In this document: positions 10,825 to 21,717 of the stretch, in pieces | Layout of the letters: each line of letters begins with the position of its first letter | Numbering within the stretch: position 1 is the first letter of the stretch | Assembly: GCF_001425165.1 (NCBI RefSeq) | Contig: NZ_LMDU01000011.1 | Location: 248,058-312,057 of the forward strand | Length of the DNA: 64,000 nucleotides | Origin: Pelomonas sp. Root405 | GTDB lineage: Bacteria; Pseudomonadota; Gammaproteobacteria; Burkholderiales; Burkholderiaceae_C | Reading direction: 5' to 3' | Made by a program: the position numbers and the translations under genes | Notes under the pieces: model-generated | The model's database searches: none | What the model was told of the DNA's origin: nothing | The model's input: only the letters and a program-made list of their open reading frames with translations

Positions 10825-11697
10825 TCAACCGACCGCGGCGGCGCCGCTGACGATCTCGGACAACTCTTTGGTGATCGCGGCCTGGCGGGTCTTGTTGTAG
10901 ACCAGCTTCAGCTCACCGATCAGCGTGCCGGCGTTGTCGGTCGCGGCCTTCATGGCCACCATGCGGGCAGACTGCTCGCTGGCCATGTTCTCGGCAACGG
11001 CCTGGAAGACCAGTGCTTCGGTGTAGCGCATCAACAGCTCGTTGATGACCGTGGGCGCGTCCGGCTCGTAGATGTAATCCCACGAGTGGCCGGCCTTGTC
11101 GGTCTCCATGTCGCTGGCCTTGAGCGGCAGCAGCTGGTGCACCTTCACCTCTTGCTTCATCGTGTTGATGAACTGCGTGTAGCAGAGGTAGACGGCGGAC
11201 AGCTTGCCTTCGGCGTACTGGTCGAGCAGCACCTTGACGGGGCCGATCAAAGCCTCGATGTGCGGCTGGTCGCCGAGCTGCGTCGCATGAGCGACGACGC
11301 GGGCGCCGATGCGGTTCATGAAGCCCAGGCCCTTGCCGCCGATGGCGACGACTTCGGCCTTCTGGCCCGCCGCTTCGACTTCCTTGAGCTTGGTCGTGGC
11401 CGCGCGCAGCAGGTTGGTGTTGAGACCACCGCACAGGCCCTTGTCCGTCGTGACGACGACCATGCCGACCGTCTTCACGCCCTCGTTCTTCACGAGGAAG
11501 GGATGGCGGTACTCGGGGTTGGCCTTGGAGAGGCTGGCCGCGATGTTGCCGATCTTCTCGGCGTAGGGGCGAGCCGACCGCATCCGTTCCTGCGCCTTGC
11601 GCATCTTGGAGGCGGCGACCATTTCCATCGCCTTGGTGATCTTCTTGGTGTTCTCGACCGACTTGATCTTGCCGCGGATTTCTTTGCTTGAAGCCAT
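10825..11697 (-). CDS. atpG: F1Fo ATP synthase gamma subunit
   Basis: Gamma is the central rotor shaft of F1. The 290-residue protein begins with the standard [28 protein letters not shown] and ends with the second long helix, including the signature [21 protein letters not shown]. The middle Rossmann-like domain contains [18 protein letters not shown]. It lies 58 bases after atpA in the operon. Confidence 0.99.
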   Translation of the reverse strand: MASSKEIRGKIKSVENTKKITKAMEMVAASKMRKAQERMRSARPYAEKIGNIAASLSKANPEYRHPFLVKNEGVKTVGMVVVTTDKGLCGGLNTNLLRAATTKLKEVEAAGQKAEVVAIGGKGLGFMNRIGARVVAHATQLGDQPHIEALIGPVKVLLDQYAEGKLSAVYLCYTQFINTMKQEVKVHQLLPLKASDMETDKAGHSWDYIYEPDAPTVINELLMRYTEALVFQAVAENMASEQSARMVAMKAATDNAGTLIGELKLVYNKTRQAAITKELSEIVSGAAAVG

Positions 11698-11755
11698 TCG
11701 AACTCCTAGTTCAGTGCGGGGCTAAGTGGAGACCTGGCCCCGCGTGTTCCGTGGC

Positions 11756-13309
<1,554 letters not shown>

Positions 13310-13407
13310 GCTGGGTCTCCAGTACCCGGAGCGGCCAAACCACAGCCATCAGGCGGGTCAGTCGCAGGGTGAATCGGTGGGATGTCTTGCGGTGGCTCGG
13401 GCAGCCG

Positions 13408-13941
13408 TCAGGCAGTCAGGGCGACCTTCATGCGCTCAAGGCGGGCCTTGACGGAGGTGTCCAGCACCTCGTCGCCGACCACCACGCGCACGCCGCCAAT
13501 CAGCGCCGGCTCGATCTGCACATGCGCGTCGAGCTTGCGGCCGAAGCGCTGTTCCAGCGTCGTCTTCAGCTCGGCCAACTGGGCGTCGCTGATTTCATAG
13601 GCGCTGTAGATGTGCGCGTCGGACACGCCGGAAGCGGCATTGGCCAGCACGTGGTACTGGGCAACGACTTCGGGCAGCGCCGCGAGGCGGCCGTTCTCGA
13701 TCACGGCGCGCAGGAAGTTCTGCACGCCCGGGGCCAGGTCTTGCTTGGCGGCAGCGGCGATGACCGCGAGCACCTGCTCAGACTGGGCCTTGGGGTGATC
13801 GGCGAACTGGCGCAGATCGGCGTCCTGCGCCACCTGGGCCAGCGCGTCGAGCTGACGGCCCCAGGCGGCCAGGTCCTGCGACTTGGCAACCTGGAACAGC
13901 GCTTCCGCGTAGGGGCGGGCGATGGTGGCGATCTCGGCCAT
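13408..13941 (-). CDS. atpH: F1Fo ATP synthase delta subunit
   Basis: Delta ties the top of F1 to the peripheral stalk. The 177-residue product begins [19 protein letters not shown], typical of the family, and ends with the conserved beta hairpin [26 protein letters not shown]. Its ATG directly follows the atpF stop codon with no spacer, so the two are probably translationally coupled. Confidence 0.98.
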   Translation of the reverse strand: MAEIATIARPYAEALFQVAKSQDLAAWGRQLDALAQVAQDADLRQFADHPKAQSEQVLAVIAAAAKQDLAPGVQNFLRAVIENGRLAALPEVVAQYHVLANAASGVSDAHIYSAYEISDAQLAELKTTLEQRFGRKLDAHVQIEPALIGGVRVVVGDEVLDTSVKARLERMKVALTA

Positions 13942-14412
13942 TTACAGCTCCGTCTTCAGGCGGGCCAGCAGCTCGGCGTGAACGCCGGCGTTGACTTCCT
14001 TGTGCAGGATCTGCTCGGCGCCCTTGACGGCCAGCGCGGCGACCTGCTCGCGCAGGGCTTCGCGAGCGCGGGACACCTGCTGCTCGGCGTCGGCCTTGGC
14101 GGCGGCCAGAATCTTGGCGCCTTCTTCTTCGGCGCGGCCCTTGGCAGCGTCGACGATGGCGGCGGCACGCTTCTCGGCGTCCGAGATCAGCTTGCCGGAC
14201 TCGGCCTTGGTCTGAGCCAGTTCCTTGGCGATCTGCGCCTCGGCACCGGCCAGTTCGGCCTTCGCCTTGTCGGCGGCGGACAGGCCTGCGGCGATCTTCG
14301 CGGCGCGCTCATCGAGCGCCTTGATGATCGGCGGCCACACATACTTCATCGTGAACCCGACCAGGATCAGGAACACGATCATCTGAACGATCAGCGACGC
14401 GTTAATAAACAC
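13942..14412 (-). CDS. atpF: F1Fo ATP synthase b subunit
   Basis: The 156-residue b subunit forms the peripheral stalk. It has one N-terminal membrane segment ([20 protein letters not shown]) and a long Ala/Glu/Lys-rich coiled coil ([20 protein letters not shown]). Length matches the E. coli protein. It lies between atpE (72-base gap) and atpH. Confidence 0.98.
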   Translation of the reverse strand: MFINASLIVQMIVFLILVGFTMKYVWPPIIKALDERAAKIAAGLSAADKAKAELAGAEAQIAKELAQTKAESGKLISDAEKRAAAIVDAAKGRAEEEGAKILAAAKADAEQQVSRAREALREQVAALAVKGAEQILHKEVNAGVHAELLARLKTEL

Positions 14413-14484
14413 CTTGGTGCCTCACAGAGTTCGAGTGCGGACACCGCCGGGCGCTAGGGGCCACGGCGGCACGACAACGTCGAA

Positions 14485-14778
<294 letters not shown>

Positions 14779-14829
14779 TTAGAGAGAGAAACGGTTGAGG
14801 AAAACTGCCTGGGGAAACCTGGGTGACGC

Positions 14830-15684
14830 TCAGTGCGCGTCGTGGGCCTGGCCGATGTAGACCAGCGTCAGCATCATGAACACGAAGGCCTGCAACGTGA
14901 TGATCAGGATGTGGAAGATCGCCCACACCGAGCCCGCGATGATGTGGCCGATGGCCAGGCCGACACCGGTGGCCGACAGCGTCCACGCGCCACCCATCAG
15001 GGCGATCAGCATGAAGATCAGTTCGCCGGCATACATGTTGCCGAACAGTCGCATGCCGTGCGAGACGGTCTTGGCGATGAACTCGATCAGCTGCATGGCG
15101 AGGTTGACCGGGTAGAGCACGACCTTGTCGCCGAAGGGCGCCGAGATCAGCTCATGGCCCCAACCGCCAGCGCCCTTGATCTTGATGTTGTAGAGCACGC
15201 AGGTGATCAGCACGCCCAGCGACAGGCCCATGGTCATGGACAGGTCGGCCGTCGGCACGACGCGCAGATAGGCATGGTGGTCGCCGGTGATCTGCTGCCA
15301 GATCCAGGGGAACAGGTCCACCGGGAACAAGTCCATCGCATTCATCAGGAAGATCCAGACAAACACGGTCAGCGCCAGCGGAGCCACCAGCTTGCGGCTG
15401 TTGGCGTTGTGGACGATGCCCTTGGCCTGGTCGGCGACGATCTCGACGAGGATTTCGACAGCCGCCTGGAAACGACCCGGGACGCCAGACGTCGCCGACT
15501 TCGCGGCACGCCACAGCAGGAAGCTGCCCACCAGACCTAGCAGCACGCTGAAGAAGATGGAATCGAGGTTGACGACCGAAAAGTCGACGATGCCCGTCTG
15601 CTTGCCGCTCTGCGCATGCTGCAGGTGGTGAATGATGTATTCACCAGCGGTCGGGGCGGCGGTTGCGTGGCCTTCTGATGCCAT
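14830..15684 (-). CDS. atpB: F1Fo ATP synthase a subunit
   Basis: The a subunit forms the two proton half-channels. The 284-residue product has about five or six membrane segments. The conserved arginine region reads [22 protein letters not shown], and the C-terminal [37 protein letters not shown] segment closes the channel. [11 protein letters not shown] is taken as the start; the upstream in-frame extension is unlike the family. It lies 22 bases after atpI. Confidence 0.98.
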   Translation of the reverse strand: MASEGHATAAPTAGEYIIHHLQHAQSGKQTGIVDFSVVNLDSIFFSVLLGLVGSFLLWRAAKSATSGVPGRFQAAVEILVEIVADQAKGIVHNANSRKLVAPLALTVFVWIFLMNAMDLFPVDLFPWIWQQITGDHHAYLRVVPTADLSMTMGLSLGVLITCVLYNIKIKGAGGWGHELISAPFGDKVVLYPVNLAMQLIEFIAKTVSHGMRLFGNMYAGELIFMLIALMGGAWTLSATGVGLAIGHIIAGSVWAIFHILIITLQAFVFMMLTLVYIGQAHDAH

Positions 15685-15706
15685 GGTTCGTTCTGCCTCG
15701 TCAGTT

Positions 15707-16198
15707 CTATCTGCGGCCGCGCCACGCAAGCGCAAGCCAGTTCACTTTGATGCAGACCGCGAGGGTGACCAGCAGGGCTGGCCAACTCAGGCCCGGCACC
15801 ACCTTTGGCGCCAGCACCAGCATCGCGATCGATGCACCGATTTTCAAAAATTCCCAACCCATGAACCGCGCAGTCGCACCGACTGCAGAGTTCACCTGCT
15901 TTGTCATGCCCCGCGCGAGCAGCATGCCTGGCAACACCACCGCCGCGACGCCGTAAAGCGCCGACGCCGTAGCAACAGCGGACGCCGTCCACAGCCATGT
16001 CACGGCCACGCACAGCAACCCAACCGCCAACTGAAGCCCCAGCACGCGCCAGGGCGACAGCATCGGCAATGCCAGCTTCAGCGTTGCCGCCTCTTCCCGG
16101 CTCAGGGCCTTGACGGGCAGCTCCTCGTTGTCATCGTCCCAGCCGCCGGCCGCTGAAGCGGCTGGTGGCCAGGTCGTTCGGATGCCGTTGTCGGTCAT
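15707..16198 (-). CDS. atpI: ATP synthase subunit I (AtpI-like)
   Basis: This 163-residue membrane protein occupies the atpI position at the head of the operon. A polar N-terminal stretch of about 50 residues is followed by four hydrophobic segments ([72 protein letters not shown]). AtpI is non-essential and helps c-ring assembly. The start [10 protein letters not shown] is preferred over a GTG twelve codons upstream. A good promoter lies about 90 bases upstream. Confidence 0.9.
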   Translation of the reverse strand: MTDNGIRTTWPPAASAAGGWDDDNEELPVKALSREEAATLKLALPMLSPWRVLGLQLAVGLLCVAVTWLWTASAVATASALYGVAAVVLPGMLLARGMTKQVNSAVGATARFMGWEFLKIGASIAMLVLAPKVVPGLSWPALLVTLAVCIKVNWLALAWRGRR

Positions 16199-16284
16199 GG
16201 CGCCTGCGTCTGGGGTCGGCGGCACAGCCACCAAAACTGCCGGGGGCTGCCTACACCGGGACAGCGCCAGGCGCCATCCACAAA

Positions 16285-16321
16285 GCCACGCATTATAGGT
16301 GACGAGTTACACCGGGGTAAA
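16285..16321 (-). promoter_or_regulatory. Sigma70-type promoter of the atp operon
   Basis: On the minus strand a perfect TATAAT (16292-16297) is preceded at 18 bases by TTTACC (16316-16321), matching TTGACA at four of six positions. The start of transcription would fall near 16285, leaving an 87-base leader before atpI. The element lies in the only sizeable gap (147 bp) between the SMP-30 gene and atpI, so the ATP synthase operon can be transcribed independently of the same-strand genes upstream. Confidence 0.7.
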
Positions 16322-16345
16322 CCTGCGTCTCGCGCCGCACGGGAT

Positions 16346-17236
16346 TCAGGCCCGTGTCAGCGTTGCGGCCAAGCCCGGCACATCAACCCGCAACTGCAGC
16401 ACCGCGCCGGCCAGCGGCTCGCGCGCCAGTTCGTCGGCGGGACGCTTCTCGCGAGCTGTCGTGATGAAAAGAGTGCGCAGGTCGGCGCCGCCGAAGGTGG
16501 GCATCGTCGGGCAGGTGACCGGCAACTCGACACGCCGCAAGATCTCGCCGGTCGGCGCGATGCGCAGCAGGCAGGCACCCTCGAACATCGCCGCCCAGTA
16601 GCAACCTTCGGCATCCATCGCCGCGCCATCAGGCCGGCCGCCGTAGGCCTTGCCCGGCGTGCGCGGCTCGAACTCGGCGAAGACGCGCGCGCCCGCCAGT
16701 CCGCCCGTCGTGACGTCGTAGTCGGCCACATAGATGCGATGCGCCTTGGTGTCGGACCAATGCATGCGGCGCCCGTCCGGACTCCAGGCCAAACCATTGG
16801 ACGTCGTCAAGCCCGGCACCTCGGCCGTGAAGCGCATGGCGTCGAAACGGTAGAGCACCGCCTCCGGCTCACGGGCGTCGGAGATGCTGCCTATCCAGAG
16901 CCGGCCAGCCGGGTCGACCTTGCCATCGTTGAAGCGCAGGCGCGCGGCGTCATAGGGCGGCGCACTCACCAGCTCCTGCACGCTGGTCGATGGGTCCAGC
17001 GTCCACAGCCCATCGCGCCGTGCAACAAACAGGCCGCCGTCGGCGCGCGCCGCGACGCAGCCCGGCTCGGCGTCCTGCGGCCAGACGTCCGGCGCGTCGG
17101 CGCCTTCGCGCCAGCGCAGCACCTGGCGGCCGGGGATGTCAACCGCGTAAAGGACTTGTTCGGTGGGGTGCCAAAGCGGCGATTCGCCGAGCAGGCAGCG
17201 GTGGGAGCCAAGGGGCTGGAGGTCGTCGAGGGCCAT
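16346..17236 (-). CDS. SMP-30/gluconolactonase family protein
   Basis: This 296-residue six-bladed beta-propeller belongs to the SMP-30/gluconolactonase/LRE family, which hydrolyses sugar lactones with a divalent metal. Expected metal ligands are present: Glu in LLGESPLWHP, Asn in TTSNGLAWSPDG and Asp in YGGRPDGAAMDAEG. No signal peptide is seen, so it is cytosolic. Its substrate cannot be read from sequence. It is the last gene of the long same-strand run that begins at 23624, 17 bases after the GNAT gene. Confidence 0.92.
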   Translation of the reverse strand: MALDDLQPLGSHRCLLGESPLWHPTEQVLYAVDIPGRQVLRWREGADAPDVWPQDAEPGCVAARADGGLFVARRDGLWTLDPSTSVQELVSAPPYDAARLRFNDGKVDPAGRLWIGSISDAREPEAVLYRFDAMRFTAEVPGLTTSNGLAWSPDGRRMHWSDTKAHRIYVADYDVTTGGLAGARVFAEFEPRTPGKAYGGRPDGAAMDAEGCYWAAMFEGACLLRIAPTGEILRRVELPVTCPTMPTFGGADLRTLFITTAREKRPADELAREPLAGAVLQLRVDVPGLAATLTRA

Positions 17237-17253
17237 CCCGCCACTCTAGGCGG

Positions 17254-17769
17254 TTATCCGAAGTAACTGGGGCGGAAGGCGCCCAGCTCGGCTCTCAGAT
17301 AGTGGGCGCCGGCAATGGGGTTGAAGTAGAACGGCGGCACCTCGACAAAGCCCAGGCTTTCGTACAGGCCGCGCGCGGCTTCCATGTCGTCGAGCGTGTC
17401 CAGCAGCATGGACGAATAGCCGGCTTCGGTGGCCCGGTCCATCAGCGCCTGGGCCAGGATGCGACCCAGGCCGAATCGGCGAAATGCGGGGCGCACGAAC
17501 AGGCGCTTCATCTCGCAGGCATTGGGGTAGTCGGCATCGGGCAGGGGTCGAAAGGCCCCGCAACCAGCGACGGCCCCCTCGACGAGGGCCAGCAACATCA
17601 GGCCGCCCGGCGGCTCATAGGCGCCAGGCAGGGCGGCGACCTCTTCTTCGAAGCCCTGGAAGTCGAGATCCACGTCCAGGCTGGCCGCGTACTCGCGGAG
17701 GATGAGTCGGGTCTCCTGCCAATGCGCTGCGGACTCGGGCGTGATGAGCTGGATGTCGGGGCCGGCCAT
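17254..17769 (-). CDS. GNAT family N-acetyltransferase
   Basis: The 171-residue protein has the GNAT acetyl-CoA pattern: MKRLFVRPAFRRFGLGRILAQALMDRA (motif A, with the RRFGLG pyrophosphate loop), then LLDTLDDMEAARGLYESLGFVEVPPFYFNP (motif B). The PYYFNP-type ending is typical of a small amino-acid or amine acetyltransferase subgroup. The substrate is unknown. It lies between the SMP-30 gene and a 124-bp gap that holds an alaX-like remnant. Confidence 0.92.
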   Translation of the reverse strand: MAGPDIQLITPESAAHWQETRLILREYAASLDVDLDFQGFEEEVAALPGAYEPPGGLMLLALVEGAVAGCGAFRPLPDADYPNACEMKRLFVRPAFRRFGLGRILAQALMDRATEAGYSSMLLDTLDDMEAARGLYESLGFVEVPPFYFNPIAGAHYLRAELGAFRPSYFG

Positions 17770-17794
17770 AGGCGCCGCAGTTTAGCCAGCGGAT

Positions 17795-17887
17795 TCAGCC
17801 GGCAAATCCCAAGACCACGCGGCGGGTCTTGGCTGCCTTCTTTTGGTGATCACCCACATTCGCTACGCTCACATGAGTGCTCCCCGA
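17795..17887 (-). pseudogene. Remnant of a second AlaX-type C-terminus
   Basis: Just downstream of alaX, an open frame of about 30 codons ends in a stop at 17795. It reads GSTHVSVANVGDHQKKAAKT followed by RRVVLGFAG. The intact alaX gene ends GGTHVSNTSEIG, then six extra residues, then KKSAKTRRVVLGFTES. The shared residues use mostly different synonymous codons, so the copy diverged while coding and is not a recent duplication. No start codon or upstream domain remains. It could be the relic of a tandem paralogue or of a gene replacement. Confidence 0.6.
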
Positions 17888-17893
17888 AAAAAA

Positions 17894-18616
17894 TCAGCTC
17901 CGGCCGCTGGCCGACTCGGTAAAGCCGAGCACAACCCTGCGGGTCTTGGCTGATTTCTTTTCAATCTTCGTCACGACGACTGCACCTATCTCTGAAGTGT
18001 TCGAGACATGCGTGCCGCCACAAGGCTGCAAGTCCACACCCTCCACCTCCAGCACCCGAACACGGCCCAAGCCGCGCGGTGGCTGCACACTCATCGAGCG
18101 AACGAGCCCGGGGTTCGCATCCAACTCATCCTCCGTGATCCAGCGGTGCCCCACCGGGTGCGCTTCTGCAACGAGCCGATCCAGCCCCGCCTGGATGGCT
18201 TCCTTGTCGAAAGGTTCATCGGTGTGGAAGTCCAGCCGCGCATACGTTTCGGTGATGGAGCAGCCATCGACCGGATAGGGCAGCAGCGCGCACAGCAGAT
18301 GCGTCGCCGTGTGAAAGCGCCGGTGGGCCTCGCGGCGCGCGGCATCGACCTCGACACGCACCGCAGTGCCCACCGGCGGCAACTCGCCGTCGACCAGGTG
18401 AACGATGGCCTCGGGGTGCTCCTTGCTCTTGCGCGTGTCGGTGATACGCCACCGCTGCGCGCCGTTGATAAGCCAGCCGGTATCACCCGCCTGGCCGCCG
18501 CCGAGCGGATAGCAGACGGTGCGGTCCAGCAGCACGCCGCCTTCGACTTGCGCGACCACCGTGGCCTCGCAGGTCAGCAACGTCGCGTCCTCACGGAACA
18601 GATCCTCGGTTCTCAT
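17894..18616 (-). CDS. Alanyl-tRNA editing protein (AlaX family)
   Basis: This 240-residue free-standing editing domain is homologous to the editing half of alanyl-tRNA synthetase. It should hydrolyse mischarged Ser-tRNA(Ala) or Gly-tRNA(Ala). The Zn2+ ligands are visible: HTATHLL (HxxxH) in the middle and CGGTHVSNTSEIG near the C-terminus. The N-terminal beta domain contains LLDRTVCYPLGGGQAGDTGW. The start MRTEDLF overlaps the stop of the glyoxalase-like gene by one base. It sits in a run of amino-acid-related genes. Confidence 0.93.
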   Translation of the reverse strand: MRTEDLFREDATLLTCEATVVAQVEGGVLLDRTVCYPLGGGQAGDTGWLINGAQRWRITDTRKSKEHPEAIVHLVDGELPPVGTAVRVEVDAARREAHRRFHTATHLLCALLPYPVDGCSITETYARLDFHTDEPFDKEAIQAGLDRLVAEAHPVGHRWITEDELDANPGLVRSMSVQPPRGLGRVRVLEVEGVDLQPCGGTHVSNTSEIGAVVVTKIEKKSAKTRRVVLGFTESASGRS

Positions 18617-19200
18617 CAGCCAATCGCCTCCAGTTCGACCTCGCCACGCAGCGTGCGCAGGCGGGCCTTCAGTCCATCGCGGGCGTCGAAGCCCAGCAGT
18701 TGCACGCCCTGGTCGGGCAAGTTGTCTGTCGGGTGGGCCTCGCCCCATTCGATCAACACCGGCAAGGCCTCGCGGCGCAGGCGGCGGCCGTCCTCGCGCA
18801 GGGCGATGCGCCATGTCAAGTTGCCGCGCGAGGCCTTGACCGCCGCGCCAGCGTCGACACCCTCGCTGCGCCAGCAAGCCAGCGCCGCGTCCAGGTTGGG
18901 CACGCGGGCGACCCAGTGGATCAGCCCCGGCCCGTCGCCCAGGCGCTGGCGCAACGCCGGCTGATCGAGGTCGAACCAGCGCGGCCGGCCCGGCGGCGGC
19001 GCATCGGGATCGATGGCGATGACCTCGAGATAGCAGCGCGGGTGATTGGGGCCGCTGATCAGCAGCAGGCGGTTGTGCGTGCCCATCAACGCGTGCTTGC
19101 CGCCCGGCTGCGGTGCCACGCCCAGCACGCGCTCGCACCAGGCGACACCCTCGTCCAGCGAAGCCGCGCCGACAACGAGATGGTCCAGCGCCATGCTCAT
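18616..19200 (-). CDS. Glyoxalase-like (VOC fold) protein
   Basis: The 194-residue product begins ALDHLVVGAASLDEGVAWCE, the start of a VOC/glyoxalase-like domain. It continues with GKHALMGTHNRLLLI and YLEVIAIDP, the strand pattern of the PF13468-type group. A second half carries WVARVPNLDAAL. The reaction is not known. It begins 10 bases after phzF's stop and overlaps alaX by one base. ATG at 19200 or at 19194 (MALDH) are both possible. Confidence 0.88.
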   Translation of the reverse strand: MSMALDHLVVGAASLDEGVAWCERVLGVAPQPGGKHALMGTHNRLLLISGPNHPRCYLEVIAIDPDAPPPGRPRWFDLDQPALRQRLGDGPGLIHWVARVPNLDAALACWRSEGVDAGAAVKASRGNLTWRIALREDGRRLRREALPVLIEWGEAHPTDNLPDQGVQLLGFDARDGLKARLRTLRGEVELEAIG

Positions 19201-19210
19201 GGCGCAGCGC

Positions 19211-20050
19211 TCACAGCCTCACCTGGCCATGGATCAGCGGCGTCACATCGCCGCCTATCCACGTGCCCTCGGCATCGCGCTTGACATGCACGCGGCCGGC
19301 GCGGCCCAGCGCGGCGCCCTGGGCCGCGACATAGCTGTCACCCGCCAGACCGGCCTCCTGCAGCCAGAGCGCCAAGCCGGCGTTGAGGCTGCCGGTGACC
19401 GGATCCTCCGGAATGCCGAGATCGGGCACGAAGGCGCGGACCTCGAACTGGCATTCGCTGCCGGCCGGATGGGCACCGACGACGCCGAGCTTGAGCCCCT
19501 GCATCGCGATGAAGTCGGGCTGCAGCGCCAGCACGCTGGCCGCGTCGGCCAGGCGGGCGGCCATCCAGCCCGGGCCGTTGTCGCACCAGACGAGGTCGAG
19601 CAGGGACTCCGGTGCGATGCGCAGCGCCGCAATCGCCTGCGCGCGTTCCGTCGCGTCGACCGGGCCGCTGCGTTTCAGCGGCGGCGCGGCAAAGGCCAGG
19701 CGGGCGCCCTCGCGCTTGACGCGCACCAGGCCGATGGCGCATTGCTGCACGACCTCGCCGGACTTCTTCACATCGCCGCCGCTGGCGAGGAAGGCGTGGG
19801 CGCTGCCCAGCGTCGGGTGGCCGGCAAACGGCAGCTCGCCACCGGGCGTGAAGATGCGCACGCGGTAGTCCGCGGCCGGATCGGTGGGCGGCAGCAGGAA
19901 GGTGGTCTCGGACAGGTTGGTCCAGCGCGCGAAGGCGGCCATCTCCTCGTCGGACAGGCCGCCGCCGTCGATGACGACGGCGAGGGCATTGCCCTTCAAG
20001 GGAACGGCGGTGAAAACATCGACCTGGGCAAAGCGGCGCAGTTCAGTCAT
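19211..20050 (-). CDS. PhzF family isomerase/epimerase
   Basis: This 279-residue protein has the two-domain PhzF (diaminopimelate-epimerase-like) fold. Family motifs are VDVFTAVPLKGNALAVV, then WTNLSETTFLLPP with the conserved Glu, FTPGGELPFAGHPTLGSAHAF, and PEDPVTGSLNAGLALWL near the end. PhzF of phenazine synthesis isomerises a dihydroanthranilate; most homologues, like this one, lie outside phenazine clusters and their substrate is unknown. It overlaps the GNAT gene upstream by four bases. Confidence 0.94.
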   Translation of the reverse strand: MTELRRFAQVDVFTAVPLKGNALAVVIDGGGLSDEEMAAFARWTNLSETTFLLPPTDPAADYRVRIFTPGGELPFAGHPTLGSAHAFLASGGDVKKSGEVVQQCAIGLVRVKREGARLAFAAPPLKRSGPVDATERAQAIAALRIAPESLLDLVWCDNGPGWMAARLADAASVLALQPDFIAMQGLKLGVVGAHPAGSECQFEVRAFVPDLGIPEDPVTGSLNAGLALWLQEAGLAGDSYVAAQGAALGRAGRVHVKRDAEGTWIGGDVTPLIHGQVRL

Positions 20051-20481
20051 GGTTTGAGGTAGATCCCGGGTTTGACGATTTCCATGCCGCGCTGCGGCGT
20101 GGCCAGCGGCTTGAAACCATGGCCGACATACAGCGGCTGGGCGTCACGGGTGAAGAGCATGAAGCGTCGCAGGCCCTGCAAGTCGGCGTGGGCCCGCAGC
20201 GTCTCGATCATCCAGGTCGCCAGGCCGCGGCTGCGGTGGGCGTCAAGCACATAGACGTCGCAGAGATAGGCAAACGTCGCCCGGTCCGTGACGACGCGGG
20301 CAAAGCCGACCTGGCCCTCGCCTTCGGCATGCAGTGCGATGCACAGCGAGTGCTGAACAGCGCGCTCGACCAAGGCCAGCGGAATGCCTTCGCACCAATA
20401 GGCGCCGCGCAGGAAGGCATGCGCCGCCCGCGCGTCGATGTCCTCAGGCGCAAAGCTGAGCCGGTAGCCATCACGCTGCAT
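20047..20481 (-). CDS. Small GNAT family N-acetyltransferase
   Basis: A 144-residue GNAT protein with the acetyl-CoA motif VYVLDAHRSRGLATWMIETL and C-terminal LFTRDAQPLYVGHGFKPL. The N-terminal YWCEGIPLALVERAVQHSL and GFARVVTDRATFAYL match a compact arylamine/amino-acid type subgroup. The start MQRDGYRLS overlaps the aminotransferase stop (ATGA) and its own stop overlaps phzF, so all three are translationally linked. Confidence 0.93.
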   Translation of the reverse strand: MQRDGYRLSFAPEDIDARAAHAFLRGAYWCEGIPLALVERAVQHSLCIALHAEGEGQVGFARVVTDRATFAYLCDVYVLDAHRSRGLATWMIETLRAHADLQGLRRFMLFTRDAQPLYVGHGFKPLATPQRGMEIVKPGIYLKP

Positions 20482-21689
20482 CAGGGCGCGGCCTCCACGG
20501 CCAGTTCCAGCGCCTCGTGCAACAGGCGCCCCAGCTTCTCGACGCCCTCGCGGATCAGGTCCGGCGTCAACGTGACAAAGGAAAGGCGCAGCGTGCGTGG
20601 GTCCGGCTGGTGGGCATAGAAGGCCGCGCCTGGGACGAAAGCAATGCCGGCGTCCACCGCCTGGGGCAGCAGCGCCATCGCGTCCAGGCCCGCGGGCAGG
20701 CGGATCCAGAAGAACATGCCGCCCTGCGGCGACAGGTAGTCGCAACCCGGCGGCAGGTGCTCGCGCAGGGCTGCCGCCATCGCATCGCGGTTGGCCTTGT
20801 AGAGGGCGCGGATGGTCGGGATGTGGTTGTCCAGGAAGCCATTGCGGATGACCTCGTGCACGACGCGCTGGTTGAAGCCCGGCGTGTGCAGGTCGGCCGC
20901 CTGCTTGGCCTGCAGCAGCTTGGGGTACAGCTCCGGCGGCGCAATCAGATAGCCCAGGCGGAAACCCGGCGTCAGCACCTTGGAGAACGAGCCCAGATAG
21001 AGCGAGCCCTCGGGCCACAGGCTGGACAGCGCATCGGGCGGCGGCTCGTCGAACCACAGGTCGCCATAGGGGTTGTCCTCGACGATGGGCACACCGGCGC
21101 CGCGCGACGCCTCGACGACCTCGACCCGCCGTTGCGCGTCCATCACGCGGCCCGTGGGGTTCTGGTAGTTGGGCAGCAGGTAGCTGAAGCGTGTGCCAGG
21201 CGCGTCATGCGGCAGGGCCGCAATGGCCTCGGGGCGCGGCCCCTGGTCGTCGCTGGCGAGGCTGGCAAAGATCGGCTCGAAGGGCGTGAAGGCCTGCAAC
21301 GCGCCAAGGTAGGTCGGCGTCTCGACGGCCACCGGTGCGCCGGCGTCACAGAGGATCTTGCCGACCAGGTCCAGCCCCTGCTGCGAGCCGCTGGTGATCA
21401 GCACCTGCTCGGGCTTGACGGTCATGCCGAGTGAAGCGACTCGCGCGGCCACCCATTCGCGCAGCGGCGCATAGCCCTCGCTGGCGGCGTATTGCAGGGC
21501 CTCGCGCGGCGCCTGCGACAGCACGCGGTCGCAGGCGGCCTTCAGCTCAGCGACCGGAAAGGTATCGGCGCTGGGCAGGCCGCCGGCCATGGACAGCACG
21601 CCCGGCTTCTCGGTGACCTTGAGGATCTCGCGAATGATGGACGGGTTCATCCGCGCGGCGCGGCGCGCTTGGGTCCAGACGGTGCTCAT
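20481..21689 (-). CDS. PLP-dependent aminotransferase, class I/II (LysN/2-aminoadipate type)
   Basis: The 402-residue fold-type I aminotransferase has the PLP-lysine in SFSKVLTPGFRLGYL and substrate/cofactor motifs MAGGLPSADTFP, LITSGSQQGLDLVGK, PNYQNPTGRVM and VEDNPYGDLWFD. This pattern matches the LysN/ARO8-like subgroup that uses 2-aminoadipate, aromatic or branched amino acids. The real substrate is not decidable here. It lies 28 bases after the racemase gene and shares an ATGA with the GNAT gene downstream. Confidence 0.95.
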   Translation of the reverse strand: MSTVWTQARRAARMNPSIIREILKVTEKPGVLSMAGGLPSADTFPVAELKAACDRVLSQAPREALQYAASEGYAPLREWVAARVASLGMTVKPEQVLITSGSQQGLDLVGKILCDAGAPVAVETPTYLGALQAFTPFEPIFASLASDDQGPRPEAIAALPHDAPGTRFSYLLPNYQNPTGRVMDAQRRVEVVEASRGAGVPIVEDNPYGDLWFDEPPPDALSSLWPEGSLYLGSFSKVLTPGFRLGYLIAPPELYPKLLQAKQAADLHTPGFNQRVVHEVIRNGFLDNHIPTIRALYKANRDAMAAALREHLPPGCDYLSPQGGMFFWIRLPAGLDAMALLPQAVDAGIAFVPGAAFYAHQPDPRTLRLSFVTLTPDLIREGVEKLGRLLHEALELAVEAAP

Positions 21690-21717
21690 GGTGGCGTTAC
21701 GTGGAATTTCAAAGGAG

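Noticed and set aside
17805..17835. Rho-independent terminator from the AAGACC/GGTCTT pair downstream of alaX
   Set aside because: The pairing is explained by the coding remnant of the AlaX C-terminus and there is no T-run.
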